This document shows, piece after piece, positions 1 to 8,200 of a DNA stretch of 12,029 nucleotides. The stretch lies in contig RPQV01000049.1 in NCBI GenBank assembly GCA_003818595.1, positions 1 to 12,029 on the forward strand, given 5' to 3'. The notes under the pieces are model-generated. The model was not told where the DNA came from, made no database searches, and saw only the letters and a program-made list of their open reading frames with translations. Position numbers and translations under genes: made by a program. The stretch's first letter is position 1; each line of letters opens with the position of its first letter. Source of the stretch: Calditrichota bacterium. Lineage in GTDB: Bacteria > Zhuqueibacterota > Zhuqueibacteria > Residuimicrobiales > Krinioviventaceae.

Positions 1-69
1 CGACGGCTCGCGGATATGACCCTCGACGGTGTTGTCGCCGTAATTTTTGCAGACATAGGGGTTTCCGAC
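1..69. other. window edge, coding status unresolved
   Basis: These 69 bases are more G+C-rich than the gene that follows. Three readings stay open. On the minus strand, the frame of the adjacent acetyltransferase continues without a stop from its TGA to the window edge, with mostly G or C in third positions. A second minus-strand frame opens with an ATG at 56-54. On the plus strand, frame 1 is open from the edge and would end at a TAA around 126, overlapping the acetyltransferase 3' end. I recognise none of these peptides, so no gene is called. Confidence 0.3.
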
Positions 70-1038
70 TCAGACCCATCGGTTCAAATGGAAATGAGGT
101 GCTATGATTTCAGGATATCCTTTTAAAGTGAGACGAAGATCGCTGCTGATGACACGAAAGTTCTGATTTAGCAGGAGTTCGAAAGTTCGGGGTGAATATG
201 CCGGTAGACGCAGCAGAACGCGATCTAACTTTAAAATCTGCGCCATGCTCAGTATATCGGTAAAAAAATAGGGAAAATAGTTGTCAGGAGTTTGGGGATG
301 GGCATAAAAAGCAATGATGCGGAGCAACGCATTTTGTTCTTCAACTTGAGTCGGTTTAGTCTGTAAGACGGCAAAGCCGATGGAAGTGTCTTTGCGACGG
401 AACAAGAGTGATTCGCCCAGTTTGAATGAATCGATTGATTCAATTAAATTTGTATAATCGGTTCCGTTTCCAGCCATCTGCATCAAGTTCCAAATCTGAA
501 ATCTGAATTCTTTTTTGCCATTGAGAGAGAGCGTCGAATATCGTATAGTGGAATGGGGTTGTTCATCTGAATTGATCAGTTTGGAAGGTACCGGCTTGAT
601 CATATCGATTGAAAGAACGGATGGTACAAATCCACTTTTTCCATAAAAACCGATATTGCGACTACTGCGTGGATTGGTTTCCAGTCCGATGGTTTTGCAT
701 CCCGCGGTTTGCAGAAATTCAATGCAGGTGTGTAAGAGTTGTTTTCCAATGCCCAAATGATGTCGTTCCGGTGCAACCGCCAATGGTCCGAACCATCCAG
801 TTTTGCCCCAGATATGACAGAATGCAGCGCCTCGCAACTGTCCGACTTCTTTATAGACAAAACAACCTTGAGGACATTGTTGGAGATACATGGCGAGAAA
901 GTCCGGTCGGCACATGGGCACATCGGTGATAGCATATCCGTCATCGATGCGTCCTTGGGAGAACGCCCTCGAAATCAAACCGTTCGCCTGCTGCAGGTCT
1001 GACGGCTGCATGATTTGTATTCCATTCAGTATTGGCAA
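70..1038 (-). CDS. GNAT-family N-acetyltransferase, two-domain
   Basis: Predicted acetyl-CoA-dependent N-acetyltransferase of 322 residues; the substrate cannot be told from sequence. The first half is a typical GNAT domain. Beta strand 1 is IQIMQPSDL (7-15). The acetyl-CoA-binding motif A is GPLAVAPERHHLGIGKQLL (84-102), with the R/QxxGxG signature as HHLGIGK. Then come GLETNPRSSRNIGFYGKSGF (118-137) and its usual C-terminal Tyr-containing helix. The second half (about 165-322) looks like a degenerate second GNAT fold: a strand SIGFAVLQTK, the strand LLRIIAFYAH, a helix, and a terminal TFELLLNQNFRV segment, but with no clear CoA loop. The start used is TTG at 1038. An ATG at 1011 (residue 10) has a GGAA about 10 bases upstream but would clip beta strand 1. 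A weak -10-like CATAAT (1043-1038 on the minus strand) lies at the TTG and would favour the ATG. No operon partner is evident. Confidence 0.82.
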   Translation of the reverse strand: MPILNGIQIMQPSDLQQANGLISRAFSQGRIDDGYAITDVPMCRPDFLAMYLQQCPQGCFVYKEVGQLRGAAFCHIWGKTGWFGPLAVAPERHHLGIGKQLLHTCIEFLQTAGCKTIGLETNPRSSRNIGFYGKSGFVPSVLSIDMIKPVPSKLINSDEQPHSTIRYSTLSLNGKKEFRFQIWNLMQMAGNGTDYTNLIESIDSFKLGESLLFRRKDTSIGFAVLQTKPTQVEEQNALLRIIAFYAHPQTPDNYFPYFFTDILSMAQILKLDRVLLRLPAYSPRTFELLLNQNFRVISSDLRLTLKGYPEIIAPHFHLNRWV

Positions 1039-1224
1039 TTATGCAAAATCCCTGTCATTTTTGATCAAATAAAGTGCAATTAACGTACCGAAAATCTGCT
1101 TTCAATGACGGATACGCAGAAAATTTAAAAACAAATCCATTGGTATTGCCGGAGGGATTAGCGGAGAGGACAAGCTCATTCATTCGTAAAGAGATTGCTG
1201 TCTGTAGGCCGGAAGTGATGTCGT
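1039..1224. other. intergenic region between sigma factor and acetyltransferase
   Basis: 186 bases separate two minus-strand genes. On the minus strand there is a weak promoter-like pair in front of the acetyltransferase: TTGATC (1068-1063) and CATAAT (1043-1038), with a 19-base spacer. I see no convincing terminator hairpin after the sigma-factor gene and no ORF with coding character. Confidence 0.35.
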
Positions 1225-1800
1225 TCAGCGTTTTTTAAGTTGTTCTTTGAGTTTGCTCTTGAGCATTTCTCTTGCCCTGAAAATACGAACCTTGACCGTT
1301 CCGAGGGGAATTCCTAATTCCTCAGCGATCTCCTCATAGGATTTGTCCATACTATGACGAAGCAGAATTGCCTCTTTGTATTTTTCAGGCAAATCTTCAA
1401 TCGCCAAATGAATTTGACTGGTTCGCTCCCGATTTATCAGCTCAAATTCCGGACTCTGTTCCCGATCGGCGAATTCGCGATAAAGCTCACCATCTTTAGA
1501 TTGCATGGGGGTGTCTAGAGATAATGTCGGCAGCTTTTTCTTTCTAAAATAGTCTATACAATTATTGGCAGCAATTTTATACAACCAAGTTGAAAAGGCA
1601 TAATCCGAGTTAAAGCTGGAAAGCGCTCTGAACGCTTTAATAAAGGTTTCCTGCATTAAATCTTCCGCTTGGGATCGATCTTTTACCATTCTGAGGATGA
1701 AATGATAAATCTGCTCCCGATAACGGCTGACAATTTCAGCATAAGATTTTTGGTCGCCGGATAAAGCTTGTTCAATCAGTTGAGAAATTTCTGCGGTCAT
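1225..1800 (-). CDS. ECF RNA polymerase sigma factor (sigma-70 family, RpoE/SigW-like)
   Basis: An alternative sigma factor that directs core RNA polymerase to a specific promoter set, often for envelope or stress responses. At 191 residues it has the usual length and only the ECF regions. Region 2 spans about 20-88: YAEIVSRYREQIYHFILRMV, then DRSQAEDLMQETFIKAFRAL for core binding, then FSTWLYKIAANNCIDYFRKKK for -10 recognition. A variable linker follows (90-125). Region 4 spans about 128-185, with LPEKYKEAILLRHSMDKSYEEIAEELGIP and the recognition helix GTVKVRIFRAREML for -35 binding. The ATG at 1800 has little Shine-Dalgarno upstream. No anti-sigma gene lies on either side: downstream is the acetyltransferase 186 bases away, and upstream is the divergent acpS operon. 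The trigger and regulon are therefore unknown. Confidence 0.93.
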   Translation of the reverse strand: MTAEISQLIEQALSGDQKSYAEIVSRYREQIYHFILRMVKDRSQAEDLMQETFIKAFRALSSFNSDYAFSTWLYKIAANNCIDYFRKKKLPTLSLDTPMQSKDGELYREFADREQSPEFELINRERTSQIHLAIEDLPEKYKEAILLRHSMDKSYEEIAEELGIPLGTVKVRIFRAREMLKSKLKEQLKKR

Positions 1801-1856
1801 AGATTATTCACGTTGTTCTGAAACAAAAAAGTAGCACAAATTGAGTAAACAATCAA

Positions 1857-1909
1857 GCAAAAGTTGTTGCAAAAGAAATTGCTGCGTGTTATTTTGTTTA
1901 AACTTTTGC
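1857..1909. repeat. inverted and direct GCAAAAG repeats between divergent genes
   Basis: GCAAAAGTT (1857-1865) is matched by its exact reverse complement AACTTTTGC (1901-1909). A third GCAAAAG lies at 1869-1875 in the same direction as the first. All three fall in the AT-rich 168-base region between the divergent sigma-factor and acpS genes. A regulator-binding site is possible, but short A-rich repeats arise easily by chance in such DNA. Confidence 0.35.
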
Positions 1910-1968
1910 ACATTGTTGTTGTGCTTCAGGAAAATAAGAATACGTTTAAAACCGAGTTTTTGTTGATT

Positions 1969-2355
1969 ATGATTCATTCCATCGGCGTTGACATTATTGA
2001 AATAACACGGATCAAACGTGCCGCACAGCGATGGGGCGATCATTTCCTCAAAAAAATTTTAACGCCGTCTGAATATGACTATTGTGTTAACCCTTCGTTG
2101 CTCATTCATTCAGTCGCTGCGCGCTTTGCTGCCAAGGAAGCATTTTATAAAAGCCTTCCGGAGTCCTTTCAAAAAAAAGGTGTCGGTTGGCAGGATGTTC
2201 AGGTTTACAACGACGAAATCGGTAAACCGCATTTTTCATTTTCAGATTCATTGAACATCTTGGAAAAAAACTACCGCATCCACCTCAGTGTCTCTCACAG
2301 TTCATTTTCTGCTGTGGCGGTAGTTATATTCGAAACATGGGGAGCTGCAACCTGA
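1969..2355 (+). CDS. acpS: holo-[acyl-carrier-protein] synthase
   Basis: Transfers the 4'-phosphopantetheine arm of coenzyme A to a serine of apo-acyl carrier protein, activating it for fatty-acid synthesis in the cytoplasm. The 128-residue product has the family length. It shows the N-terminal metal-binding motif SIGVDIIEITRI (4-15, Asp8), the central RFAAKEAFYK (52-61, Glu57 the second metal ligand, Lys56 at the usual place) and the C-terminal HLSVSHSSFSAVAVV strand pair. The frame is open further upstream to an ATG at 1864. I chose the ATG at 1969 because the family begins a few residues before GVDI, and the upstream peptide is hydrophobic, AT-driven and unlike AcpS. The stop lies 19 bases inside the next gene, so the two are probably translationally coupled. 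It is the first gene of a five-gene plus-strand cluster. Confidence 0.93.
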   Translation: MIHSIGVDIIEITRIKRAAQRWGDHFLKKILTPSEYDYCVNPSLLIHSVAARFAAKEAFYKSLPESFQKKGVGWQDVQVYNDEIGKPHFSFSDSLNILEKNYRIHLSVSHSSFSAVAVVIFETWGAAT

Positions 2356-3890
2356 TTGTTGTCGTAACTGCCGAAGAAATGGCAAAGATTGATCAATCGG
2401 CCATTCAGGACATTGGAATTCCCGGAATGGTGTTGATGGAAAACGCAGGCAGAGGGATTGCTGAAATCGTTTGTGCGCGCTTGACGGCTCCCGACAGACG
2501 ATTGGTGTATATTTTCTGCGGTCCGGGGAATAACGGCGGAGATGGATTCGTCATTGCACGATATCTAATCAATCGAGGTTTCCATGTATATACGTGGATG
2601 TTGGGTTCGCCTCGAACCGATAGCGATGCGGATAAAAACTTGAAGATATTGCAGAAAATGGGGCATCAACCCTCGATAATTATTCAACCTTCCGACCTGC
2701 CCTTACAAACGCCTGATCTGATTATCGATGCCCTGCTGGGCACCGGCGCAAAGGGAGGTCTGAAGGGGCTTTATGCAGATGTGGTGAATTATATGAACGC
2801 CCAACAGGCGCCGATTTTGTCTGTTGACATTCCTACCGGTGTTGATGCAGATAGCGGGATGGTAGAAGGGGCGGCTGTTTTCGCCGATGTGACGACCACC
2901 ATGGCTTTGCCCAAGCGAGGTCTGCTATTTTCGCCGGGACGTGAGCATTGCGGTGATTTGCGAATCATCGATATCGCCTTTCCCGCGACAGTGGTTGAAA
3001 AGAGTTCTCCTCACGTATTTTGGGTGGAAGCGAAGGATATCGTTGCTTTATTGCCTCAGCGCCCTCCGGATGCCCATAAAAATCGTTGTGGAGCATCCGC
3101 CGTCATCGCCGGGTCACGAGGTTTTACCGGTGCTGCTGCTCTGACGAGTCAAGCTGCTTTACGCGTCGGTGCGGGTTTGGTTTATTTGATCGTCGCTGCG
3201 GCGTTGAATGATATTTTGGAAGCCAAAGTCACTGAAGTCATCACCCTGCCGCTTGAAGATGATGGATCGGGCAGGTTGACCGATCGAAATTTGGCGATGG
3301 TGCTGGAGAATATACAGGGTAAGGATGCCATTGGTTTGGGTCCAGGACTTGGACACCATCCTCAAACTTTTGAATTGGTTCGGCAACTATTATCGACTCT
3401 TGACAAACCTCTTGTATTGGATGCTGATGGTCTAAACGCTTGTGCTGCAGAGACAAAACTGTTCTCCAACTATTCCGGATCATTAATCCTCACGCCTCAT
3501 CCCGGCGAATTGTCTCGGTTGACTGGAAAGACGACTGCTGAAATCAATGCGGATCGCATCGCTGTCTCACGTCAATGCGCTGAAACATGGCAATGTACTG
3601 TGGTGCTGAAAGGCAGTCCAACGGTGACAGCGACGCCTGATGGTCGAGTGTTCATTAATTCAACCGGAAATGCGGGTATGGCCACTGCCGGTTCCGGAGA
3701 TGTATTGACAGGGATTATTTGCGGATTATTGGCTCAGGGTTTACACGCTGAAGATGCCGCCATTGCCGGTGTCTATATCCATGGTCTTGCGGGTGATGTT
3801 GCCAAAGAGCAATTGACCGAAATGGCAATGGTGGCGGGCGATATTTTATCCTCAATTTCTTCGGCCCTTTTCAAGTTGATATCGAGGTAG
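2337..3890 (+). CDS. nnrD: bifunctional NAD(P)HX epimerase / ADP-dependent NAD(P)HX dehydratase
   Basis: A metabolite-repair enzyme with an N-terminal NnrE and a C-terminal NnrD part. The first epimerises the R and S forms of hydrated NAD(P)H; the second dehydrates S-NAD(P)HX back to NAD(P)H using ADP. The epimerase part (YjeF_N, about 10-220) shows VTAEEMAKID, VLMENAGRGIAE, GPGNNGGDGFVIARYL (62-77), DALLGTGAKGGLKG (131-144) and SVDIPTGVDADSG (162-174). The ribokinase-like dehydratase part (about 235-517) shows VIAGSRGFTGAAALTSQAAL, AIGLGPGLG (331-339), VLDADGLNA (360-368), LTPHPGELSRL (385-395) and NAGMATAGSGDVLTGI (445-460), with the catalytic Asp at 455. At 517 residues it is a full-length fusion. 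The ATG at 2337 gives a 19-base overlap with acpS. A start near residues 6-9 would match the family N-terminus equally well. Confidence 0.95.
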   Translation: MGSCNLIVVVTAEEMAKIDQSAIQDIGIPGMVLMENAGRGIAEIVCARLTAPDRRLVYIFCGPGNNGGDGFVIARYLINRGFHVYTWMLGSPRTDSDADKNLKILQKMGHQPSIIIQPSDLPLQTPDLIIDALLGTGAKGGLKGLYADVVNYMNAQQAPILSVDIPTGVDADSGMVEGAAVFADVTTTMALPKRGLLFSPGREHCGDLRIIDIAFPATVVEKSSPHVFWVEAKDIVALLPQRPPDAHKNRCGASAVIAGSRGFTGAAALTSQAALRVGAGLVYLIVAAALNDILEAKVTEVITLPLEDDGSGRLTDRNLAMVLENIQGKDAIGLGPGLGHHPQTFELVRQLLSTLDKPLVLDADGLNACAAETKLFSNYSGSLILTPHPGELSRLTGKTTAEINADRIAVSRQCAETWQCTVVLKGSPTVTATPDGRVFINSTGNAGMATAGSGDVLTGIICGLLAQGLHAEDAAIAGVYIHGLAGDVAKEQLTEMAMVAGDILSSISSALFKLISR

Positions 3891-3892
3891 AA

Positions 3893-4279
3893 ATGATCAA
3901 ATGGAATCTGCCTTTGTTCGTATGGACTGTGACCATCCTGATTTTGACTTGGTATCCCAAAATTGAAATGCCTGATTTTGGATTCGATGCCCAAGATAAA
4001 ATTGCGCATTTTGCTGTTTTTTTTATTTTAGGCGTACTAGCGTGTCGTTCTTTCAGTAAATATGAAATAAATCGACTCGCTTTTGCGGTTACCATAGCAT
4101 TAAAATATACTCTCTTTTTTGCCGTCATTGATGAAGTCGTGCAAAAATATATACCGGGAAGATTGTTTGATCCGTATGATGCACTGTTTAATATTTTGGG
4201 TTCAGCAACTTCAGTGATCTTTTTTTGTAAACTTTTGATGCCGATGGTAATTAAGCGGCGCTTTTTGGAAAGGTTATAA
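3893..4279 (+). CDS. VanZ-like family membrane protein
   Basis: A small integral inner-membrane protein of 128 residues with four predicted membrane segments (about 5-21, 35-52, 62-80 and 97-115). It has the VanZ-like signatures: DKIAHFAVFFILG (35-47) at the second helix, and IDEVVQKYIPGRLFDPYDAL (79-98), which contains the conserved DE, Q, PGR and D-x2-N-type positions (Asn100, Gly103). VanZ itself gives low-level teicoplanin resistance. Most chromosomal homologues, including this one, have no known function, so resistance should not be assumed. It begins two bases after the nnrD stop, and its Shine-Dalgarno GAGGT (3884-3888) lies inside the end of nnrD, so it is very likely cotranscribed. 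Confidence 0.85.
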   Translation: MIKWNLPLFVWTVTILILTWYPKIEMPDFGFDAQDKIAHFAVFFILGVLACRSFSKYEINRLAFAVTIALKYTLFFAVIDEVVQKYIPGRLFDPYDALFNILGSATSVIFFCKLLMPMVIKRRFLERL

Positions 4280-4284
4280 ATCAC

Positions 4285-4917
4285 TTGAAAAACTGGGTGG
4301 TCATTTTCTTTTTGATTTCGCCGCTGTCTTTGATGGGGCAATGGTTCGAAGACATCCCATCCAAGATTCAACCGCGATTCATGTTGGGTGGTGATGTTGC
4401 AGCGTTTCGAATTTCTTTAATGGATTTCGAGAACTTGTATGCCAATCGCTGGGGAGCAAGTTTTGGCGGGTTTGCAGGCGTTAGGGCGTTTGGTGCTTAT
4501 TATTTTACAGTTAAATATGGCAATTTTCACCAAAATGGAAAGGAGGGCATTGATCCATCCACGGGCAGCAGTTTTGCGTCGGCGAAGTGGCGCGAACAAT
4601 GGGGGAAAATAGGCTTCCGCGTTCATCCACCTTTGGAACGCAAATGGAGTTCTTTTTACGGATTTGGGATCGCCGCTTACCGAATCAGTGAAAACGCTCA
4701 GCTGTCGTTTTTTGAAACCGACCAGCAGGAAAGCACTGAAGAAATCGGCTCTGGCTTCTATCTCGAGGCGGGAATCAATTATTTCGTCGATCCAAAAGCT
4801 GCTCTATTTTTCGAATTAGAAATCGCTTCCGGAGGCGTTGGTGGACGTTCCGGATTTGAGGCGATGAGTGTAGGTGGGTGGCGTTTTGCGACCGGCCTAT
4901 CTTTGTGGCCGTTTTAA
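4285..4917 (+). CDS. predicted outer-membrane beta-barrel protein, unknown function
   Basis: 210 residues. The N-terminus MKNWVVIFFLISPLSLMG is a short signal peptide with likely cleavage near Gly18-Gln19. The rest is a run of alternating aromatic/hydrophobic and polar strands with Gly-rich turns, such as RFMLGGDVAAFRIS, WGASFGGFAGVRAFGAYYFTVKYG, SSFYGFGIAAYRIS, GSGFYLEAGINYFVDPKAALFFELEI and WRFATGLSLWPF. The last residue is Phe, the usual C-terminal sorting residue of outer-membrane barrels. I recognise no specific family; it resembles 8-stranded OmpA/OmpW-type barrels only in general pattern. The start is a TTG at 4285, five bases after the VanZ-like gene. The next in-frame ATG (Met17) would destroy the signal peptide. 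Cotranscription with the upstream genes is likely. Confidence 0.75.
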   Translation: MKNWVVIFFLISPLSLMGQWFEDIPSKIQPRFMLGGDVAAFRISLMDFENLYANRWGASFGGFAGVRAFGAYYFTVKYGNFHQNGKEGIDPSTGSSFASAKWREQWGKIGFRVHPPLERKWSSFYGFGIAAYRISENAQLSFFETDQQESTEEIGSGFYLEAGINYFVDPKAALFFELEIASGGVGGRSGFEAMSVGGWRFATGLSLWPF

Positions 4918-4956
4918 CCAGCAATACGCTGACCATATAAGCTAACCCCAAATGTT

Positions 4957-4961
4957 GGAGG
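4957..4961 (+). promoter_or_regulatory. strong Shine-Dalgarno for the 58-residue gene
   Basis: GGAGG seven bases before the ATG at 4969. It is the best ribosome-binding site in the window and decides the start and reality of this short gene. Confidence 0.8.
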
Positions 4962-4968
4962 TAATCTG

Positions 4969-5145
4969 ATGAAAGACACCTTTTATGATGTAAAGCTGAG
5001 GAAAAAAGTTGAGGCCGAAGTCGTTGAGAAAGTGACCTTCGGGGAACCCGGAAAACTACGGTATGCCCTCAAAGGAAAAACCTCCGATGGGCGCAATCTG
5101 ACAAAATTTGTAAACAAGGAAGCATGGGATAAAGCAAAAGTATAA
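4969..5145 (+). CDS. small basic protein of 58 residues, unknown function
   Basis: A short gene reading MKDTFYDVKLRKKVEAEVVE at its start, then KVTFGEPGKLRYALKGKTSD (21-40), GRNLTKFVNK and EAWDKAKV. It is Lys-rich (about 13 of 58) with an alternating pattern that suggests a small beta-sheet domain: VEAEVVEKVTF, KLRYALKGKT and NLTKFV strands, then a short terminal helix. The pattern (YDVK..KKV near the start, RYALKG in the middle, DGRNLTKFV near the end) is one I associate with short uncharacterised conserved proteins, but I cannot name a family. A perfect GGAGG seven bases upstream and a strong terminator 20 bases after the stop support it as a real, well-expressed gene. It lies 51 bases after the beta-barrel gene and closes the acpS cluster. 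Nucleic-acid binding would fit the charge, but that is inference. Confidence 0.8.
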   Translation: MKDTFYDVKLRKKVEAEVVEKVTFGEPGKLRYALKGKTSDGRNLTKFVNKEAWDKAKV

Positions 5146-5165
5146 CCCATAATCAGTTATTTAGT

Positions 5166-5194
5166 AAAGGCGGACCTACGTCCGCCTTTTTTTT
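5166..5194 (+). terminator. rho-independent terminator of the acpS cluster
   Basis: The stem AAAGGCGGAC (5166-5175) pairs perfectly with GTCCGCCTTT (5180-5189) around a CTAC loop. A run of eight T (5187-5194) overlaps the end of the stem. It lies 20 bases after the stop of the 58-residue gene. The A-run on the left side would also allow some function on the opposite strand, but no minus-strand gene ends here. Confidence 0.95.
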
Positions 5195-5227
5195 ATTATC
5201 CGCACATCATACAGACGTACATTTCAA

Positions 5228-8200
5228 ATGAATTTCATTGCTGATTTGCATATCCATTCTTTTTATTCTCGGGCAACGAGTAAAGATTTGAACCTTGAAA
5301 ATCTTTATCGTTGGGGTAAACTTAAAGGATTATCGGTCATTGCCACCGGCGATATATCTCATCCTCAGTGGTTTCGTGAAATGGAAGCCAAGCTGGGCGA
5401 AGCAGAGCCCGGTTTGTTCCGCCTAAAAGATGAATATGTCCCCCATGATTTATTGCCGACGGCTTTATTCAATAATGCGACAGTCCGTTATTTACTTTCG
5501 GGAGAAATCAGCACTATCTATAAAAAAAATGGGCGAGTCCGCAAAGTTCATAGCGTGGTCTTTATGCCGTCTCTCCAGGCTGTTCATCTTTTTCAGAAAC
5601 GACTTGAACGAATCGGTAATATCACCTCCGACGGGCGCCCTATTTTAGGATTAGACACTCGTGATTTGCTTGAAATCGTACTTGAAACCGACACCGATGC
5701 CCATTTGGTCCCGGCACATATCTGGACGCCCTGGTTTTCAGTGTTTGGATCCAATTCCGGTTTTGATTCGTTGGAGGAATGCTTTGAAGACCTCTATCCG
5801 CATATCTTTGCTTTAGAGACGGGTCTTTCGAGCGATCCTCCCATGAATTGGCGATTATCGATGCTTGATTCATTTGCGCTCATATCCAATTCCGATGCTC
5901 ATTCACCTGCAAAACTGGCGCGCGAAGCTAATCTTTTCAGAACAGAGCTCAGTTATCAAGGTATTTTTTCAGCTCTCAAGAAGAAAACAGGCGATGAATT
6001 TGCGGGTACTATTGAGTTTTTCCCCGAAGAAGGTAAGTATCACCTTGATGGGCATCGCAAGTGCCGTGTGCGGTTTAAGCCCAGCGAAACGATCGAACAT
6101 CATAAATTATGCCCAGTCTGCGGTGGACCTGTTGTTTTAGGCGTCAGCTATCGTGTCGAACAGTTAGCGGATCGGCCGGAAGGATTCCGTCCGCAGGAAG
6201 CAAAGCCTTACCATAGCTTGATTCCCTTAACAGAAGTGCTTTCCGAGGTGCATCAGAGCGGGGTCACTTCACAAAAAGTTCAAAACACTTTCATGACTCT
6301 GTTAAAGGAATTAGGCTCTGAGCTGTACATTCTGCAGCAGGCGCCCCTGGATCAAATTGGACGGACAGCGGGAGATTTGACCGCTGAGGCGATTCGGCGA
6401 ATGCGGGAAGGACAGGTTCATCCGGAACCCGGGTATGATGGCGAATTCGGCGTCATTCGTATCTTTAAACCGGAAGAACGTGAACAAATACTGAGGCAGG
6501 GATTACTCTTTTTTGTGGAGGCTTCATCCGCCCTTAAAAAGATTCCGACAAAAAAAACGACTGTTGAGGACGAATCTGTTGAATATTCCGTCGTCGAGAG
6601 CCCCGCTCCCGGCCTCAATCAAGAACAACAGCAAGCTGTAAGCCATAGGCACACTCCTCTTTTGGTATCGGCGGGTCCCGGCACTGGAAAAACAAAAACC
6701 CTTACGCATAGAATTATAGCACTCGTTTCCAATAATGAATATCGAGCTGAAGAAATATTGGCTTTGACCTTCACGAACAAGGCCGCAGAAGAAATGCGGG
6801 TGCGATTGAAGTCAATGATCGATCCGAAGGTGGTCGACAAAATGACCATTTCCACATTTCACGCGTGGGGAGCGGCATTGCTCCGCGAACAGCAACAATT
6901 TTGGGGACGTAATCAGTTTTTTGCCATAATTGATGCACAATTGCAGAACCATATAGCAGATCAATTGGCAACGCAGTTTGGCAAATTGTCCGCATCATTA
7001 TTTGAACGTATCGCTTGGTGTAAAAGTCGTGGATATACGTCTGAATCCCTTCCTGTAGAAATCTGTGAATCTGAAACGCCGGATTTTGCCGGTTTGTTTG
7101 AACGGTATGAGCAGATTCTCATCGAGGAGAACTGCGTCGATTTTGAGGATTTGATTATTCTGCCTTTTAGACTTCTTAGCCAGAATGCCGAACTGCGGCG
7201 TACATGGCTTAAAAGATTTCCAGTCATCGCTGTTGATGAATTCCAGGACCTCAATCGTGTACAATATGAACTGTTCAGATTGTTGGCCATAACTGCCCGA
7301 GATGTCTCAGTGTATGGCGATGCAGAGCAGGCAATTTATGGTTTTCGAGGCTCTGAGCCTTCGATCTGTGAGCGCCTTATCAATGATTTTCCGCATGCCA
7401 CATCTTTGCGGTTGATGCAGAATTATCGTTCGATACAGAATATATTGACCGGCGCGCGACAAATGTTGACCCAGGAAATCCAGGCTGATACAAACCAGCT
7501 GTGGTCCACCATGCATGCTGAAACAAAAATCCATTTGGGGGCATTTTCAACTGAACACAGTGAAGCGGAATTCGTGGTTAAACGGATTGAGCAGCTCTTG
7601 GGTGGAACAGCCTTTTTCTCCTATGATAGTGATCGTGTAATTAGCTCTGTCACAGCGCGTTACAGTTTTTCAGATATCGCAGTTCTGTTCCGATTTCGCA
7701 CTCTGGCTCTTCCATTAATTGAGGCATTGGGTCGTGCCGGTATCCCGTTTCATTATGCCGATGATGGCTGGCTGAGCAATGAATCTTTTGTCAGATTGAT
7801 TCTCGCTGCGTGGCGGAGAGGCAACAATATGGCAACCGAGGATGTATCATCTGTCGCTTCCGAATATTTTATGGATCAAATGCAGGTTGACCATTTTTTG
7901 ACACAATTGGAAAAGTGGCGTGAACAACCGGATATGGATTCATTTTTCCCATTGATGAAAAAATGGGTGAAGAAAGACGATACCAGAGCAGATACATTGC
8001 GTTTATTGAGGAAATTACAGGAGCGGTCAGGACCTTTTTCGAAAAGTCCAGAACATTTGTTGGATGCACTACTGCTGCAAAGGCGCATCGATGAAATGGA
8101 TGATCGTGCGGACCGGGTTCGCCTATTGACATTACACGCATCAAAAGGACTCGAATTTCCCGTCGTATTTATTGTGGGTTGCGAAGAAGGAGTGTTGCCG

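Noticed and set aside
70..72. Selenocysteine or Trp readthrough at the acetyltransferase TGA, since the frame remains open
   Set aside because: No SECIS-like hairpin is evident directly after the TGA, and 23 open codons are not significant.
609..929. 106-residue plus-strand ORF opposite the acetyltransferase
   Set aside because: It lies wholly antisense to a gene with clear GNAT motifs, and its peptide has no domain character.
1864..1968. 35-residue N-terminal extension of acpS
   Set aside because: The extension is hydrophobic, AT-driven and absent from the family. The ATG at 1969 puts GVDI at the expected position.
1921..1968. Bacteroidota-type promoter (TTTG / TAnnTTTG) before acpS
   Set aside because: Only near matches such as TACGTTTA occur, without a -33 TTTG at proper spacing.
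3893..4279. Glycopeptide-resistance gene vanZ
   Set aside because: Only the family signature is shared. No other van genes are present, and most VanZ-like proteins are unrelated to resistance.
3871..4371. 166-residue minus-strand ORF opposite the VanZ-like and beta-barrel genes
   Set aside because: It is antisense to a clear VanZ signature and a signal peptide, and its peptide is rich in Lys and Ile as expected from an A/T-rich shadow.
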